In this document: piece after piece, positions 25,649 through 35,906 of the stretch
Position numbering within the stretch: position 1 is the first letter of the stretch
Layout: each line of letters opens with the position of its first letter
Assembly (NCBI GenBank): GCA_963696315.1
Contig: CAVOJU010000022.1
Span: 115,353-179,352 of the forward strand
Direction of reading: 5' to 3'
Source: CAWKEY01 sp963696315
Lineage (GTDB): Bacteria; Pseudomonadota; Gammaproteobacteria; Methylococcales; Methylomonadaceae
Length of the DNA stretch: 64,000 nt
The notes under the pieces: model-generated
What the model was told of the DNA's origin: nothing
What the model saw: only the letters and a program-made list of their open reading frames with translations
The model's database searches: none
Program-made: the position numbers and the translations under genes

Positions 25649-26369
25649 ACAAGTAGCTTTGGTTACCGGCGCCAGCCGCGGCATCGGCCGTGCAATCGCG
25701 GAAAGATTGTCTGAAGACGGCTTTTTTGTGATCGGAACCGCCACGTCTGATAACGGCGCCGCGGCAATTTCAGCCTATCTTGGTATAAGCGGCAAAGGCT
25801 TAACGCTTGATGTCACTGATCCACAATCCATTGCTAAAGTAATCAAATCTGTAACCGACGACTTTGGGGTGCCGGCTGTACTGGTCAACAATGCCGGCAT
25901 TACCCGCGATAATTTGCTGATGCGCATGAAGGATGAAGAATGGGATGACATAATCAACACCAATTTGACATCCGTATTTCGCATGAGCAAAGCCGTGTTG
26001 CGCGGCATGATGAAAGCCAAATCCGGCCGTATCATTAATATATCATCCGTGGTCGGCGCTACCGGCAATGCAGGACAGGCCAATTATGCCGCCGCCAAAG
26101 CGGGCATGATCGGCTTTACCAAATCCATGGCCAAAGAAGTCGGTTCACGTAATATCACGGTGAATGCCGTCGCGCCCGGCTTTATTGATACCGACATGAC
26201 CAAGGAATTAGGTGACGACATTAAAAATGCATTATTGGCATCCATTCCCCTGGCTCGCTTGGGTGATGTCAAGGAAATTGCGCATGCAGTATCGTTTTTG
26301 GCTTCTGAAGGTGCCGCTTATATTACCGGTGAAACCTTGCATGTGAATGGCGGCATGTTTATGGCTTAA
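25641..26369 (+). CDS. fabG: 3-oxoacyl-ACP reductase
   Basis: FabG is the NADPH-dependent beta-ketoacyl-ACP reductase. The 242-residue short-chain dehydrogenase has the nucleotide motif TGASRGIGRAIA, NNAGITRD, and the catalytic set Ser (NISSVVG), Tyr and Lys (ANYAAAKAG). Length is standard. It starts inside the 3' end of fabD. Confidence 0.96.
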   Translation: MAKQVALVTGASRGIGRAIAERLSEDGFFVIGTATSDNGAAAISAYLGISGKGLTLDVTDPQSIAKVIKSVTDDFGVPAVLVNNAGITRDNLLMRMKDEEWDDIINTNLTSVFRMSKAVLRGMMKAKSGRIINISSVVGATGNAGQANYAAAKAGMIGFTKSMAKEVGSRNITVNAVAPGFIDTDMTKELGDDIKNALLASIPLARLGDVKEIAHAVSFLASEGAAYITGETLHVNGGMFMA

Positions 26370-26513
26370 TATTGTGACATTATTGTAATATCAAGTATAA
26401 TCCCCCCGCCGTCTGGAATTGCCGGAGGCGGGATTTCAAGTAAAATCAATAACAATACGAGCGTAGGTTTTCCATTAAAAATGGGCAACTTGCACTGTTT
26501 GAGGATAATAATT

Positions 26514-26744
26514 ATGAGTAACATTGAAGAACGAGTAAAAAAGATTGTTGCAGAGCAATTGGGTGTTAAAGAAGAGATCGCTAATGATGCTTCATTCGTG
26601 GATGATCTTGGTGCTGATTCTCTGGATACAGTTGAACTCGTCATGGCTCTTGAAGAAGAATTCGAATGCGAAATTCCAGACGATGAAGCTGAAAAAATCA
26701 CCACCGTTCAGCAAGCGATCGATTACGTAGAAAAAAACGCGTAA
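26514..26744 (+). CDS. acpP: Acyl carrier protein
   Basis: The 76-residue acidic protein carries the phosphopantetheine site DSLDTVEL (GADSLD, Ser about 37). The ATG at 26514 follows GAGG by about 9 nt and is preferred to the upstream in-frame start at 26481. It has its own upstream gap of 144 bp with a GC-rich hairpin-like stretch near 26402-26433, consistent with separate strong expression. Confidence 0.97.
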   Translation: MSNIEERVKKIVAEQLGVKEEIANDASFVDDLGADSLDTVELVMALEEEFECEIPDDEAEKITTVQQAIDYVEKNA

Positions 26745-26760
26745 TAGTCCCACCTATTTT

Positions 26761-26789
26761 TTAGTGGATGAGTTCTGTTCATCCACTAA
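26761..26789. other. Perfect stem-loop between acpP and fabF
   Basis: An 11-bp stem (26761-26771 with 26779-26789) closes a 7-nt loop 17 bp after the acpP stop. There is no downstream T-run. It may be a processing or stability element that sets the high acpP to fabF ratio, or a partial terminator. Confidence 0.6.
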
Positions 26790-26840
26790 GTAATACAGCC
26801 CGATTATTCCTGGCTTCATTTCTTCTTACGGTACATCACA

Positions 26841-28085
26841 TTGAGCAAACGTCGAGTTGTAATAACTGGATTAGGCGCGGTTACGCCTTTAGCCAATACG
26901 GTCGCAGAAACCTGGGACGGTATTATTAACGGCAAAAGCGGCATAAGTCCAATTGATTCATTTGACATTTCTCCTTTTGCCACCACATTTGGCGGCGTCA
27001 TCAGAAACTTTGATATTAGCCACTATATACCCGCCAAAGACGCGCAGCGTATGGATGGCTTCATTCACTACGGCATTGCCGCCGGTTGCCAGGCTTTTGA
27101 AGATTCGGGACTTGAAGTCACCGAAGCCAATGCCGAGCGTATTGGTGTGGCTATTGGTTCGGGAATAGGCGGCATCACCGGCATCGAAGAATGTTACGCC
27201 ACCTATGAGAAAAGCGGGCCTCGCCGTATTTCCCCTTTCTTCGTGCCCGGTAACATTATCAACATGATTTCCGGTAACCTTTCAATCAAATACGGCTTGA
27301 AAGGCCCCAACTACGCCATTGTTACGGCCTGTGCAACAGGTACGCACAACATTGGCGATGCCGTTCGCCTAATTAAATATGGTGATGCCGATGTCATGAT
27401 CGCTGGCGGTGCCGAGCGCTGCACCACTTCGCCGACCGCGATGGGCGGTTTTGCTTCGGCAAAAGCCTTGTCTCGGCGCAATGATGATCCCCAGGCAGCA
27501 AGTCGCCCCTGGGATAGAGATCGTGACGGTTTCGTCTTGAGTGATGGCGCCGGCGTCGTTGTGCTTGAAGAACTGGAGCATGCCAAGGCGCGTGGTGCAC
27601 AAATTTATGCTGAAGTCGTTGGTTCCGGCATGAGCGGCGATGCCTACCACATGACCACGCCTTCGGTCGGCGGCGAAGGTGCGGCACGCTGCATGCGAAA
27701 TGCGTTGCGCGATGCTGGCCTCAATGCAGGAGATGTTGACTATATTAACGCCCATGGCACTTCAACGCCCGCAGGGGATATCGGTGAAACCCATGCCATG
27801 AAGGCAGCCCTGGGCGATCATGCCTATAAGGTCGCTGTCAGCTCTACCAAATCCATGATTGGTCATTTATTGGGCGCTGCCGGCGGTATTGAAGCGGTGC
27901 TGACGGCATTAAGCATCAAACACCAAATTGCGCCACCCACGATCAATCTGGAAAACCCAGATCCAGAATGTGATCTGGATTATGTGCCCAACACCGCAAG
28001 AGACATAAAAATTGATGTCGCCATGTCCAATTCATTTGGTTTTGGCGGCACCAATGGCACACTGGTTTTTAAGCGTTACCAGTAA
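26841..28085 (+). CDS. fabF: 3-oxoacyl-ACP synthase II
   Basis: FabF elongates acyl chains by condensing acyl-ACP with malonyl-ACP. The 414-residue product has the active Cys in TACATGTHNIGDA and the two His residues in NAHGTSTPAGD and KSMIGHLLGAAGG. The start is TTG at 26841 (SKRRVVITGLGAVTPL follows); no in-frame ATG lies upstream. A weak ribosome-binding site and TTG start suggest lower translation than acpP. Confidence 0.95.
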   Translation: MSKRRVVITGLGAVTPLANTVAETWDGIINGKSGISPIDSFDISPFATTFGGVIRNFDISHYIPAKDAQRMDGFIHYGIAAGCQAFEDSGLEVTEANAERIGVAIGSGIGGITGIEECYATYEKSGPRRISPFFVPGNIINMISGNLSIKYGLKGPNYAIVTACATGTHNIGDAVRLIKYGDADVMIAGGAERCTTSPTAMGGFASAKALSRRNDDPQAASRPWDRDRDGFVLSDGAGVVVLEELEHAKARGAQIYAEVVGSGMSGDAYHMTTPSVGGEGAARCMRNALRDAGLNAGDVDYINAHGTSTPAGDIGETHAMKAALGDHAYKVAVSSTKSMIGHLLGAAGGIEAVLTALSIKHQIAPPTINLENPDPECDLDYVPNTARDIKIDVAMSNSFGFGGTNGTLVFKRYQ

Positions 28086-28121
28086 TTTGTAGCGTACTTC
28101 AGGATATGATGCCTGTCACTG

Positions 28122-28949
28122 ATGATACTGGTCAATGGTATACAGCAGCAACATGTCCCAATAGCCGACCGCGGCTTCCAATACGGCGACGGCCTATTCG
28201 AAACCATCGAAGTCAGTAATGGCCGCCCTGTATTTTTTGAGCAGCATCTAGCGCGCTTAACTACCGGCTGCCATCGTTTACACATCCCTTGCCCTGATTG
28301 GACAGAGCTTAGCGCTGAAGCGCAAGACTTATGCCGCCATTCTATCAGGGCGGTCCTTAAAATTATTGTGACACGAGGCTCCGGTGGACGGGGTTATCGT
28401 CAGCCTGACTGTATCCTGCCGACTCGCGTGTTGAGCTTGCATCCTTATCCCGATTATCCGGATTCCTACTCAGAGCAGGGCATAGTAGCCCGGTTTTGCT
28501 CGACGCCTTTAGGTCTTAATCCTGTTTTGGCAGGTGTTAAACACTTGAATCGGCTTGAGCAGGTCATGGCTAGGGCAGAATGGACAGATTCCGCCATTCA
28601 AGAAGGCATTATGCAGGATATTAATGCACAGGTGATTGAAGGCACCATGACGAATCTATTTTATGTTACTGCGGGCGCCATCTATACTTCATCGCTTGCC
28701 CAAGCCGGTGTTGCCGGCATTATCCGAGGCCTCATCATTGAATTAGCAAGCCAGCAGGGTCTAGAAGTCATTGAGCATAGCTTCACCCAAGAGCGCTTGC
28801 TGTCGGCGGATGAAATATTTGTCTGTAATTCGATTATTGGCATCTGGCCCATCTTTCAAATTGGACATATGCAATTTCCGGTAGGGCCTATTACACGCCG
28901 CCTACAGCGCAGCTTGACCCAGCTTAAAAATGAGGCGCTTTTGCGATGA
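28122..28949 (+). CDS. pabC: Aminodeoxychorismate lyase
   Basis: PabC is a PLP enzyme releasing p-aminobenzoate for folate synthesis. The 275-residue fold-IV aminotransferase shows DRGFQYGDGLFETI near the start, the PLP Lys in AGVKHLNRLEQV, and EGTMTNLFYV. It follows fabF as in enterobacteria and overlaps mltG by 4 bp. Confidence 0.93.
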   Translation: MILVNGIQQQHVPIADRGFQYGDGLFETIEVSNGRPVFFEQHLARLTTGCHRLHIPCPDWTELSAEAQDLCRHSIRAVLKIIVTRGSGGRGYRQPDCILPTRVLSLHPYPDYPDSYSEQGIVARFCSTPLGLNPVLAGVKHLNRLEQVMARAEWTDSAIQEGIMQDINAQVIEGTMTNLFYVTAGAIYTSSLAQAGVAGIIRGLIIELASQQGLEVIEHSFTQERLLSADEIFVCNSIIGIWPIFQIGHMQFPVGPITRRLQRSLTQLKNEALLR

Positions 28950-29944
28950 GCACTAAAATCATCGGCTTTATTTTATTAATCTTCAGCTTTTTGGGCGTTT
29001 GGGCATGGCTGGATTACCAAACAGCAATGCATGAATCGGTCGTGTCAGACACGGTTTATGTGGAGATAGAGCAGGGCGACTCCCTAACCAGGATTACCGA
29101 AAAACTGCTTGAGCAAGGGCTGCCGGTCAAACCCATTTGGTTTACCGTAATTGCCTATACCACTGAGTCCGCTAAAAAACTTAAAACAGGCGAATACGAG
29201 CTCGCGCCTGGCTCAAGCATACCGGACATATTAGGGCTTTTTGTCCAGGGGAAAACCCGGCAGTACGCCATAACATTTCCGGAAGGCTGGAGCTTTAAGG
29301 ATATATTAGCGGAAATGCAAAAATATCCCCAAATTGAACACACCCTGAATGCTATTGGCCCTAATGGCTTATTGGCCGAACTCAAGACCGATACAAAACA
29401 CCCGGAAGGTTTGTTTTTTCCTGACACCTATTTCTTTGAAAAACGCACCCGCGATGTTGCTATATTAAAACGCGCGTATGACAAAATGCAGCAGGTGCTG
29501 CAACAGGAATGGCAGAATAAAGCCGATAACCTGCCGTTTCAAAACCCTTATCAAGCCTTGATTATGGCATCCATCGTGGAGAAAGAGACCGCTGCGGTTG
29601 AGGAAAGGCCTTTAATAGCGGGGGTATTTATACGCAGACTTGAAAAAGACATGCTGCTGCAAACTGACCCTACGGTCATTTACGGCATGGGTGAGCAGTA
29701 TCAGGGTGACATTGGCTTTAAGGATTTGAAAACCCAAACTCCTTATAACACCTACATGATTAAAGGCTTACCACCCACCCCAATCGCCATGCCAGGCTTG
29801 GGAGCTATTCAAGCAGTACTGCATCCTGATAAGAGTGACAGTCTTTATTTTGTAGCGCGCGGTGACGGCACGCATGTCTTTTCGTCAACGCTGGAAGACC
29901 ATAACCGGGCTGTTAATAGTTTCCAAAGGAAAAGGCATGACTAG
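28946..29944 (+). CDS. mltG: Endolytic murein transglycosylase MltG
   Basis: MltG (YceG) cleaves nascent peptidoglycan and limits glycan chain length. The 332-residue product has one N-terminal membrane helix (about 5-23), a LysM-like region, and the catalytic Glu in ASIVEKETAAVEERPLI. QTDPTVIYG and YNTYMIKGLPPTPIAMPG follow. It overlaps pabC by 4 bp and tmk by 8 bp. Confidence 0.95.
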   Translation: MSTKIIGFILLIFSFLGVWAWLDYQTAMHESVVSDTVYVEIEQGDSLTRITEKLLEQGLPVKPIWFTVIAYTTESAKKLKTGEYELAPGSSIPDILGLFVQGKTRQYAITFPEGWSFKDILAEMQKYPQIEHTLNAIGPNGLLAELKTDTKHPEGLFFPDTYFFEKRTRDVAILKRAYDKMQQVLQQEWQNKADNLPFQNPYQALIMASIVEKETAAVEERPLIAGVFIRRLEKDMLLQTDPTVIYGMGEQYQGDIGFKDLKTQTPYNTYMIKGLPPTPIAMPGLGAIQAVLHPDKSDSLYFVARGDGTHVFSSTLEDHNRAVNSFQRKRHD

Positions 29945-30560
29945 AGGAAAATTTATAACCTTGGAAGGCGGCGAAGGGGTAGGGAAGAGCACCAATCTGC
30001 ACTTTATACAGGATCATTTATTACAGCATCACCTTTCAGTTTTGGTGACGAGGGAACCGGGTGGAACTGTCCTTGCTGAAAAAATCCGCCAATTGCTACT
30101 GGACACCAACAGCGAACCCATTTCAGAACAGGCTGAATTATTGCTGATGTTTGCCGCCAGATCGCAACATATCAAGCAGGTGATTGAGCCCGCTTTGACT
30201 CATGGCAGTTGGGTGCTTTGTGATCGCTTCACTGATGCCACTTACGCGTATCAAGGCGGTGGGCGCAAGATGAGCATCAGCGCCATCGAATGGCTTGAAA
30301 ATCTGGTGCAAGGAACATTAAGACCCGATTTAACATTGCTGCTTGATGCGCCCGTCGAAGTCGGCATGGCGCGCGCAAAAACACGCGGCCAATTTGATCG
30401 TTTTGAAGCAGAAAAAATTTGCTTCTTTGAACAGGTCAGGCGGGCTTATCTGGTCCAGGCTGAACTGCATCCCGAACGCATCAAGCTCATCAAAGCCAAT
30501 CAGCCTTTAGTGGATGTGCAACGGGCTATCATTGATGTCCTGCGCCCCTTGTTAAGATGA
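29937..30560 (+). CDS. tmk: Thymidylate kinase
   Basis: Tmk phosphorylates dTMP to dTDP. The 207-residue protein has the P-loop EGGEGVGKSTN, the DRF motif in LCDRFTDATYAYQGGGR, and the thymidine-binding TREPGGT. The ATG at 29937 (MTRGKFITLEGGEG) is chosen over the longer frame from 29862, which would lie within mltG. It overlaps holB by 4 bp. Confidence 0.96.
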   Translation: MTRGKFITLEGGEGVGKSTNLHFIQDHLLQHHLSVLVTREPGGTVLAEKIRQLLLDTNSEPISEQAELLLMFAARSQHIKQVIEPALTHGSWVLCDRFTDATYAYQGGGRKMSISAIEWLENLVQGTLRPDLTLLLDAPVEVGMARAKTRGQFDRFEAEKICFFEQVRRAYLVQAELHPERIKLIKANQPLVDVQRAIIDVLRPLLR

Positions 30561-31543
30561 AGCCGTTATTACCCTGGTTACAGGGAAACTGGGATCATCT
30601 TAACCGCTATATTCAACAGCAACGGATTCCACAGGCATTGCTTGTTACCGGTCATCATGGCCTTGGCAAACAGCACCTAGCCAATCAATTTGCTTATTCT
30701 TTATTATGTACAGATACACAGGTTAACGGTTTAAGCTGCGGCCATTGCGACAGCTGTTTATTAGTGGCCGCTGGAACGCATCCCGATTTGATTAATATAC
30801 GCCCAGAGGAGCAGGGTAAAACCATTAGTATCGAACAAATCCGCAGCCTCATTAGTAAATTGACTTTGAAGCCTCAATTCGAAGCTTATCGCGTCGTCAT
30901 TATTAATCCGGCCGAGCAAATGACCCGCTCGGCAGCAAATGCATTTTTAAAATGCCTTGAAGAACCGGCAGAGCGCAGCGTCCTGCTGTTGATTACCGAT
31001 AAACCCACCAAACTACCCGCAACCATCATCAGCCGCTGTCAAAAATTGACCGTCCCAACGCCGGATAAAGACGTAGCTGTTAACTGGTTAAAACAGCAGA
31101 TGGTTCAGGATGATCCGGAAATACTGTTGAGTCTGGCACAGGGCGCTCCCTTGATGGCCCTGCAAAACAGCACTAACGGAACATTAACCTTGCGCAATCA
31201 ATGTTTCAATGCCTGGCTAAGCTTGGCCAATAACCAGACTAGCCCTATCGTTATTGCCGAATCCTGGCAGAAATTGCCCGAGTTTTCGTTAATCGTATTC
31301 TGGGTGACTTCCTGGACCATCGATTTAATTAAATGCTCTTACTCCTTGCGGACCCAGAATTTGTACAACCCCGATTTAAACTCGCCCTTGAAAGCCCTCT
31401 CGCAGCAACTAGAATTAAAAGGTCTTTATCAATTATATGATTTATTACTTCTAAGCCGGCAACGCCTGGATACTCCCATCAATAAACAATTGTTGCTTGA
31501 AGAAATTTTAATTCAATGGTCAGAACTTAACAGGAGCAGGTAA
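30557..31543 (+). CDS. holB: DNA polymerase III subunit delta'
   Basis: HolB is part of the clamp loader. The 328-residue AAA+ protein has a P-loop-like GHHGLGKQ, a four-Cys zinc module (CGHCDSC region), TISIEQIRSL, NAFLKCLEEPAE and the SRC motif in TIISRCQKL. The modified P-loop is normal for delta'. It overlaps tmk by 4 bp and lies just before pilZ. Confidence 0.93.
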   Translation: MKPLLPWLQGNWDHLNRYIQQQRIPQALLVTGHHGLGKQHLANQFAYSLLCTDTQVNGLSCGHCDSCLLVAAGTHPDLINIRPEEQGKTISIEQIRSLISKLTLKPQFEAYRVVIINPAEQMTRSAANAFLKCLEEPAERSVLLLITDKPTKLPATIISRCQKLTVPTPDKDVAVNWLKQQMVQDDPEILLSLAQGAPLMALQNSTNGTLTLRNQCFNAWLSLANNQTSPIVIAESWQKLPEFSLIVFWVTSWTIDLIKCSYSLRTQNLYNPDLNSPLKALSQQLELKGLYQLYDLLLLSRQRLDTPINKQLLLEEILIQWSELNRSR

Positions 31544-31547
31544 TATC

Positions 31548-31898
31548 ATGTCCGACACATCGCCCAAACAAGGTATATTGTCGCTTTCAATTAAAGATAA
31601 GAATGCGTTATACGCAGCCTACATGCCTTTTGTAATCAATGGCGGCTTGTTTATCCCAACCAACCGCATTTATGAAATGGGGCAAGAGGTATTCATTCTG
31701 CTGAATTTAATGGAAGAAACCGAACGCCTGCCGATTGCCGGCAAAATAATATGGAAAACGCCCACTGGTTCCGAAGGCTACAGAGCAACCGGCATTGGTG
31801 TGCAATTTAGTGATCAGGACGGTGGCACGGCGCGTAATAAAATCGAAACCTATCTGGCCGGCGCACTAGAATCCGACCGATCAACCCACACTATGTAG
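31548..31898 (+). CDS. pilZ: PilZ-domain protein (type IV pilus biogenesis PilZ)
   Basis: The 116-residue protein matches the small PilZ found between holB and tatD in Pseudomonas, which is needed for type IV pili. LSLSIKDKNALYAAYMPFV, NGGLFIPTN and GIGVQFSDQDGG are typical. The RxxxR c-di-GMP motif of other PilZ domains is not seen, as in the type IV pilus PilZ. It starts 4 bp after holB. Confidence 0.85.
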   Translation: MSDTSPKQGILSLSIKDKNALYAAYMPFVINGGLFIPTNRIYEMGQEVFILLNLMEETERLPIAGKIIWKTPTGSEGYRATGIGVQFSDQDGGTARNKIETYLAGALESDRSTHTM

Positions 31899-31911
31899 CT
31901 TATTATTGTCC

Positions 31912-32685
31912 ATGCTGATTGACTCGCACTGCCATCTGGATCGTATTGATCTGGAACCGTATGAAAATGATTTTGCCTTATTTATGCACGAGGTTGGCCG
32001 CCAGAACATAGAGCACCTGCTGTGTATTGCCATTGACCTGGAATCTTATCCGGCCATGTTTGCCCGGGTGTCTCCTTATCCAAACATTTCACTGACTGTT
32101 GGTGTGCACCCCAATGTTCAGGATGGCAAAGATCCAGATATCAATGAACTCATCGCTTTAGGCGGCCAGGATAAAATTATTGGAATAGGGGAGACAGGCC
32201 TGGATTATTTCCGCAATGAAGGTGACTTAGGTTGGCAACAGCAACGTTTCAGAAATCACATCCATGCAGCAAAAGCATTAAAAAAACCCTTGATTATTCA
32301 CACACGTGAAGCCAAACAAGACACCTTAAGGTTATTGGAAGAGGAGGGTGCCGGAGAAGTGGGTGGCGTCATTCACTGTTTTACCGAGGACTGGGAATTC
32401 GCCCAAAAAGCCCTGGATCTGAATTTTTATATTTCTTTCTCGGGTATTGTCACTTTTAATAGCGCCAGAGAAATTAAGGACGTAGCCAGAAAAGTGCCTT
32501 CCAATCGCTTTTTGATTGAAACCGATTCGCCTTATCTTGCGCCCGTGCCATTTAGAGGCAGGCCTAATTATCCCACCTATGTCCGCTATGTAGCTGAACA
32601 TATCGCCGAACTGCGCGGAACATCCGTTAATGAAATTGCCGAATTATCAACAAAGAATTTTTACGATTTATTCAAATTGAATTGA
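31912..32685 (+). CDS. ycfH: TatD-family metal-dependent hydrolase (YcfH)
   Basis: The 257-residue TIM-barrel deoxyribonuclease-like hydrolase has metal-binding DSHCHLD at the N-terminus, GETGLDYF, IHTREA, IHCFTED and ETDSPYLAPVP. Such enzymes are linked to DNA or D-amino-acid-tRNA quality control. The ATG at 31912 is preferred to a TTG at 31906. Its 3' end overlaps the converging aminotransferase gene by 14 bp. Confidence 0.92.
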   Translation: MLIDSHCHLDRIDLEPYENDFALFMHEVGRQNIEHLLCIAIDLESYPAMFARVSPYPNISLTVGVHPNVQDGKDPDINELIALGGQDKIIGIGETGLDYFRNEGDLGWQQQRFRNHIHAAKALKKPLIIHTREAKQDTLRLLEEEGAGEVGGVIHCFTEDWEFAQKALDLNFYISFSGIVTFNSAREIKDVARKVPSNRFLIETDSPYLAPVPFRGRPNYPTYVRYVAEHIAELRGTSVNEIAELSTKNFYDLFKLN

Positions 32686-33794
32686 TTATTTCTAGGGCTT
32701 TGGCCAATTCTTGTGTTGTATTATAAAAGTGGGGCGAGAAGCGGATACCACCACCGCGCAAAGCGCACATGACACCATTATCCTGCAGATGTTTATACAA
32801 AGCCTCATTGGGGGTGCGTTGATGTTTAAAGACAACAATACCTGAATTCAAAGTATTTCTTGGTTTTGATAGTAATCGCAGTTGTTTGTTTTGCTCAATT
32901 TCATGCATTAGATAGCTAGTATTCTCAAGCACAGAAGCCTCGACAGAGGGCATTCCGGTTTCCAACAACAAAGACAGACTGGCGGAAAGAGCATAAATGC
33001 CCAGCATATTCGGACTGCCGCATTCAAAACGCCGGGCGGTCGGGTGAATTTGCCAAGGCTTGTTTTCATAATTATGGGTGTCTTCCATCATGTGCCATCC
33101 GTATTGGGTCAGTTTCAGCTGGTTTCTGGCTTTGGGTGTGGTATAAAAAACACCCAATCCTTCTGGCCCCAGCATCCACTTGTGTCCATCGGCCATAACG
33201 AAATCGGCCTGATAAGCTTGTACATCAAACTGCACAGCACCAAGACTTTGAATGGCATCAATACAATACAGAATATCGTGGTGCTTACAAAATGCGCCTA
33301 TTTTTTGCAGATCCATACGCAACCCTGTTGCAAACTGAATGGAACTGATGGTTATTAAGCGCGTTTTTTTGTCTACCAAGGCAAACAACGCATCTTCCGG
33401 GGACAGTGAGCCATGCAGATCAGCTTGACGGAATTCCACACCTTGATTCTGCCAGTGATTGCCAGGGCATTCTGTTGGATGGAAACTCTTCATTGCTCGA
33501 AACAATGTTGTCGCCGGCTTGCCAATTCAGACCAAAAGCCACGAAAGACAACGCTTCAGAGGTGTTTTTCACCAGCGCAATATCATCGGTTGAGTCTGAA
33601 TTCAATAACATCATAAGCTGGGTACGCAGTTCAACTTCCTTGTGTAGCCAGTGCATATAATAATAAGAGCCATAGCGCGTATTTTGTTCGGCAAATTTTA
33701 TTACAGCCGTGCTGGTTCTTTTGGGCCAAGGGGCTACCGCAGCATGATTGAGATAAATCAGTTCATCAGTTAATGGAAATTCTGGATGTTTCAT
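32672..33794 (-). pseudogene. Class V aminotransferase (PLP), frameshift near 33446
   Basis: The N-terminal frame (33794 to about 33446; LNHAAVAPWPKRT) and the C-terminal frame (to 32672) form one PLP enzyme of about 373 residues. The join is EFPSNRMPWQSLAE followed by QGVEFRQADL, and deleting one base near 33446 restores it. The PLP Lys lies in MADGHKWMLGPEGLGVFY, and the Asp in IDAIQSLGA. It resembles isopenicillin-epimerase or cysteine-desulfurase-like enzymes of unknown substrate. The indel may be a sequencing error. Confidence 0.78.
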
Positions 33795-33920
33795 GGCTGG
33801 AATCAAGCAGGAAATAACAATGCATAAAATAAGCTTTAGATGCGCATAATGTATATTATGTTAAATTATATGATATTCGCTCAATTCGGCTCGCCCTTGT
33901 AGATTGAGACGAATAAAGCA

Positions 33921-35159
33921 TCAGTCTATGGTTTCAATCCAGCGACAGCGATTTTTCACAACCTCAGCCGTATTTTCGTTGCCAATGCCTTTGGCAATAA
34001 GCGCAACGACTCTGTCATCGGTATCGTAACCGACATGAGCATCGATAGGATTAGCCATTTTGCCCAAGCCAAAAGCATCAAAAATAGTGGCTACATTAAT
34101 GATGATGTTAGTGACATCTATGCAAAGTCGTGGATCCAGATATTTTTCTACGAAACCGTGAGGAATTGCATAGCTTAAAAGATCATTAGGATCACTAAAT
34201 GCGATGATGGGCGTTTTGGCTAGCATTCGCTGATTATATTTTTCACCTTCGGGCTGGCAATATGCCGCTTTTTGGTTGCTTACATCAGGTAATTTACGTC
34301 CCAATTGCAGCATGGGCAATTGATTGGACATCATATAGATGGGGATTTGCTTTTGCTTCAAAGCCTCGCCAAATGCTGGATTACGTTCGTCCCGCAGAGC
34401 AGCAATGCGCTGCATACTGTCAATGATGATGCGACTGCCCAGGCTGTGAGAAATAAATGCATATTGGTCAACATGAATATTTGTAGCGATGGGATCATCA
34501 TTGAAGGAACAGGCTTGAGTTACATCGTCAGGCAGGTCGTCCCAGTTACTTTTGGTCATCCAGCAAAAAGATTGGCCAAATGATACCAATATATCTTCCC
34601 TGCTCTCTCCCAGGTAGATAATAGGATCAGGACCGGTATCATTGGAGAACTTCTTCAGCAGATCATTGATTTCGGCTCTGCGAAAAGAATATTCACCAGA
34701 ATTATCATAAGCCAGCACTTCTTTTTGTTTGGCAGTAATGGCAGACCAGGTTAATTCATAAAATAGTAACTCTCTGCTTCTGTCTTTGCTCAACAAACGG
34801 CTAATTCTCAAGTTGCCCAAATTTTTGCTGGAATCAACTCGACTGGTCAGTGAGATATTTTTGTATTGCGCTGACATTACCGGCAAATCCAGCTCTTTTG
34901 CCAGTTTTTCTAAAAATTGGGTTGAATACCCAGGTTGATGGTCACCCACCCCATGCACCATGAGCACCTTCATTTTGCCTTGTTTGTTGCCCAAAAATGG
35001 CGAAAGACCCTTGAAGGGTTTTCCCCAGATTTCGCAAAGACGCGTGTCCACGGATTGCTGTTTTTCTAAAAATGCTTCAGCCATGCCCTTGCCTAGACTC
35101 GAACAGCCGCTGATAATTGTGATTAAAATGACCAAACTGAATCTATGCCTTACATTCAT
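33921..35159 (-). CDS. Lipoprotein with alpha/beta-hydrolase features
   Basis: The 412-residue product has a lipobox at IISGC (Cys19). VLMVHGVGDHQPGYS resembles an oxyanion-loop region, and a nucleophile elbow SHSLGS lies in the middle (about residue 248). A conserved-looking HVGYDTDDRV near the C-terminus could supply the catalytic His or Asp. It may be an outer-membrane-attached esterase or lipase; no specific family was recognised. It follows the methyltransferase gene by 9 bp on the same strand. Confidence 0.7.
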   Translation of the reverse strand: MNVRHRFSLVILITIISGCSSLGKGMAEAFLEKQQSVDTRLCEIWGKPFKGLSPFLGNKQGKMKVLMVHGVGDHQPGYSTQFLEKLAKELDLPVMSAQYKNISLTSRVDSSKNLGNLRISRLLSKDRSRELLFYELTWSAITAKQKEVLAYDNSGEYSFRRAEINDLLKKFSNDTGPDPIIYLGESREDILVSFGQSFCWMTKSNWDDLPDDVTQACSFNDDPIATNIHVDQYAFISHSLGSRIIIDSMQRIAALRDERNPAFGEALKQKQIPIYMMSNQLPMLQLGRKLPDVSNQKAAYCQPEGEKYNQRMLAKTPIIAFSDPNDLLSYAIPHGFVEKYLDPRLCIDVTNIIINVATIFDAFGLGKMANPIDAHVGYDTDDRVVALIAKGIGNENTAEVVKNRCRWIETID

Positions 35160-35168
35160 ATGTTTGAT

Positions 35169-35906
35169 TTATCGTTCTGGTTTTAGTGCTGTCACCAGCG
35201 CATTTACTTCAAGCCGGTGGGCCAGATTAATATCTGTAAAGCCGGCATCAGCCATCTGCTTTAGCGCGACTGATGTGCGCATAACGTGATTTTCTGACTC
35301 ATCATTAAACAAATGCACAATCCAGTGTTCCAGTAAATCAAGCCGGTTTATATTGCTTAATACCTTGAAATAAGCGCTCACCTCCTGCTGGATGATACGT
35401 GTATGCTCGGAAATATTATCCAGACCGTAACGATCACCATTGATGAATTGACCACCCGGTTTCAATACCCGAAAGATTTCGTTGATGACATCTGCGCGAT
35501 AAGTATTGAGGAAATTATGTAGGGTGTAGGCTGAGGCAACGATATCCACACTATCAGAAGCAATATGGGTTAATGCTGTTAAGGGCATCCTCACCACAAA
35601 AATGCAACTTTCCTTCATCCTGCCAGTGTTTCAGATGGTTTTTTGCCTGATTCTGCATAGTCGGTTCGTTATCTATGCTCAGAATGCTCAGGTTATCTCG
35701 TGAGGTTAATAGCGATAAAGTAGTGATGCCAGTCCCGCTTCCTAGTTCAATCAAGTTAAGCGTTTCAGCGGGCGATGAATAGGCTGCCGCCGTTTGACCT
35801 ACCAAGCGACTCATTTCGGTTGCTAACGGGCAAATAGGCTTGAGCATTTCATAATCCTGCCCTATTACACCGGAAAACAAGGCATCAACTGAGTTTTAGC
35901 GGTCAT
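35169..35906 (-). pseudogene. Class I SAM-dependent methyltransferase, two frameshifts
   Basis: The glycine-rich SAM motif LIELGSGTGITTLSLL lies in one frame (to about 35575). The continuation DIVASAYTLHNF, VLKPGGQFINGDRYG runs in another to 35169. A second break near 35884-35888 separates the likely true start (ATG at 35906, MTAKTQL) from SGVIGQDYEMLKP. With two one-base corrections the protein has about 245 residues. The substrate is unknown. The start overlaps the end of the DUF1244 gene by about 11 bp. Confidence 0.72.
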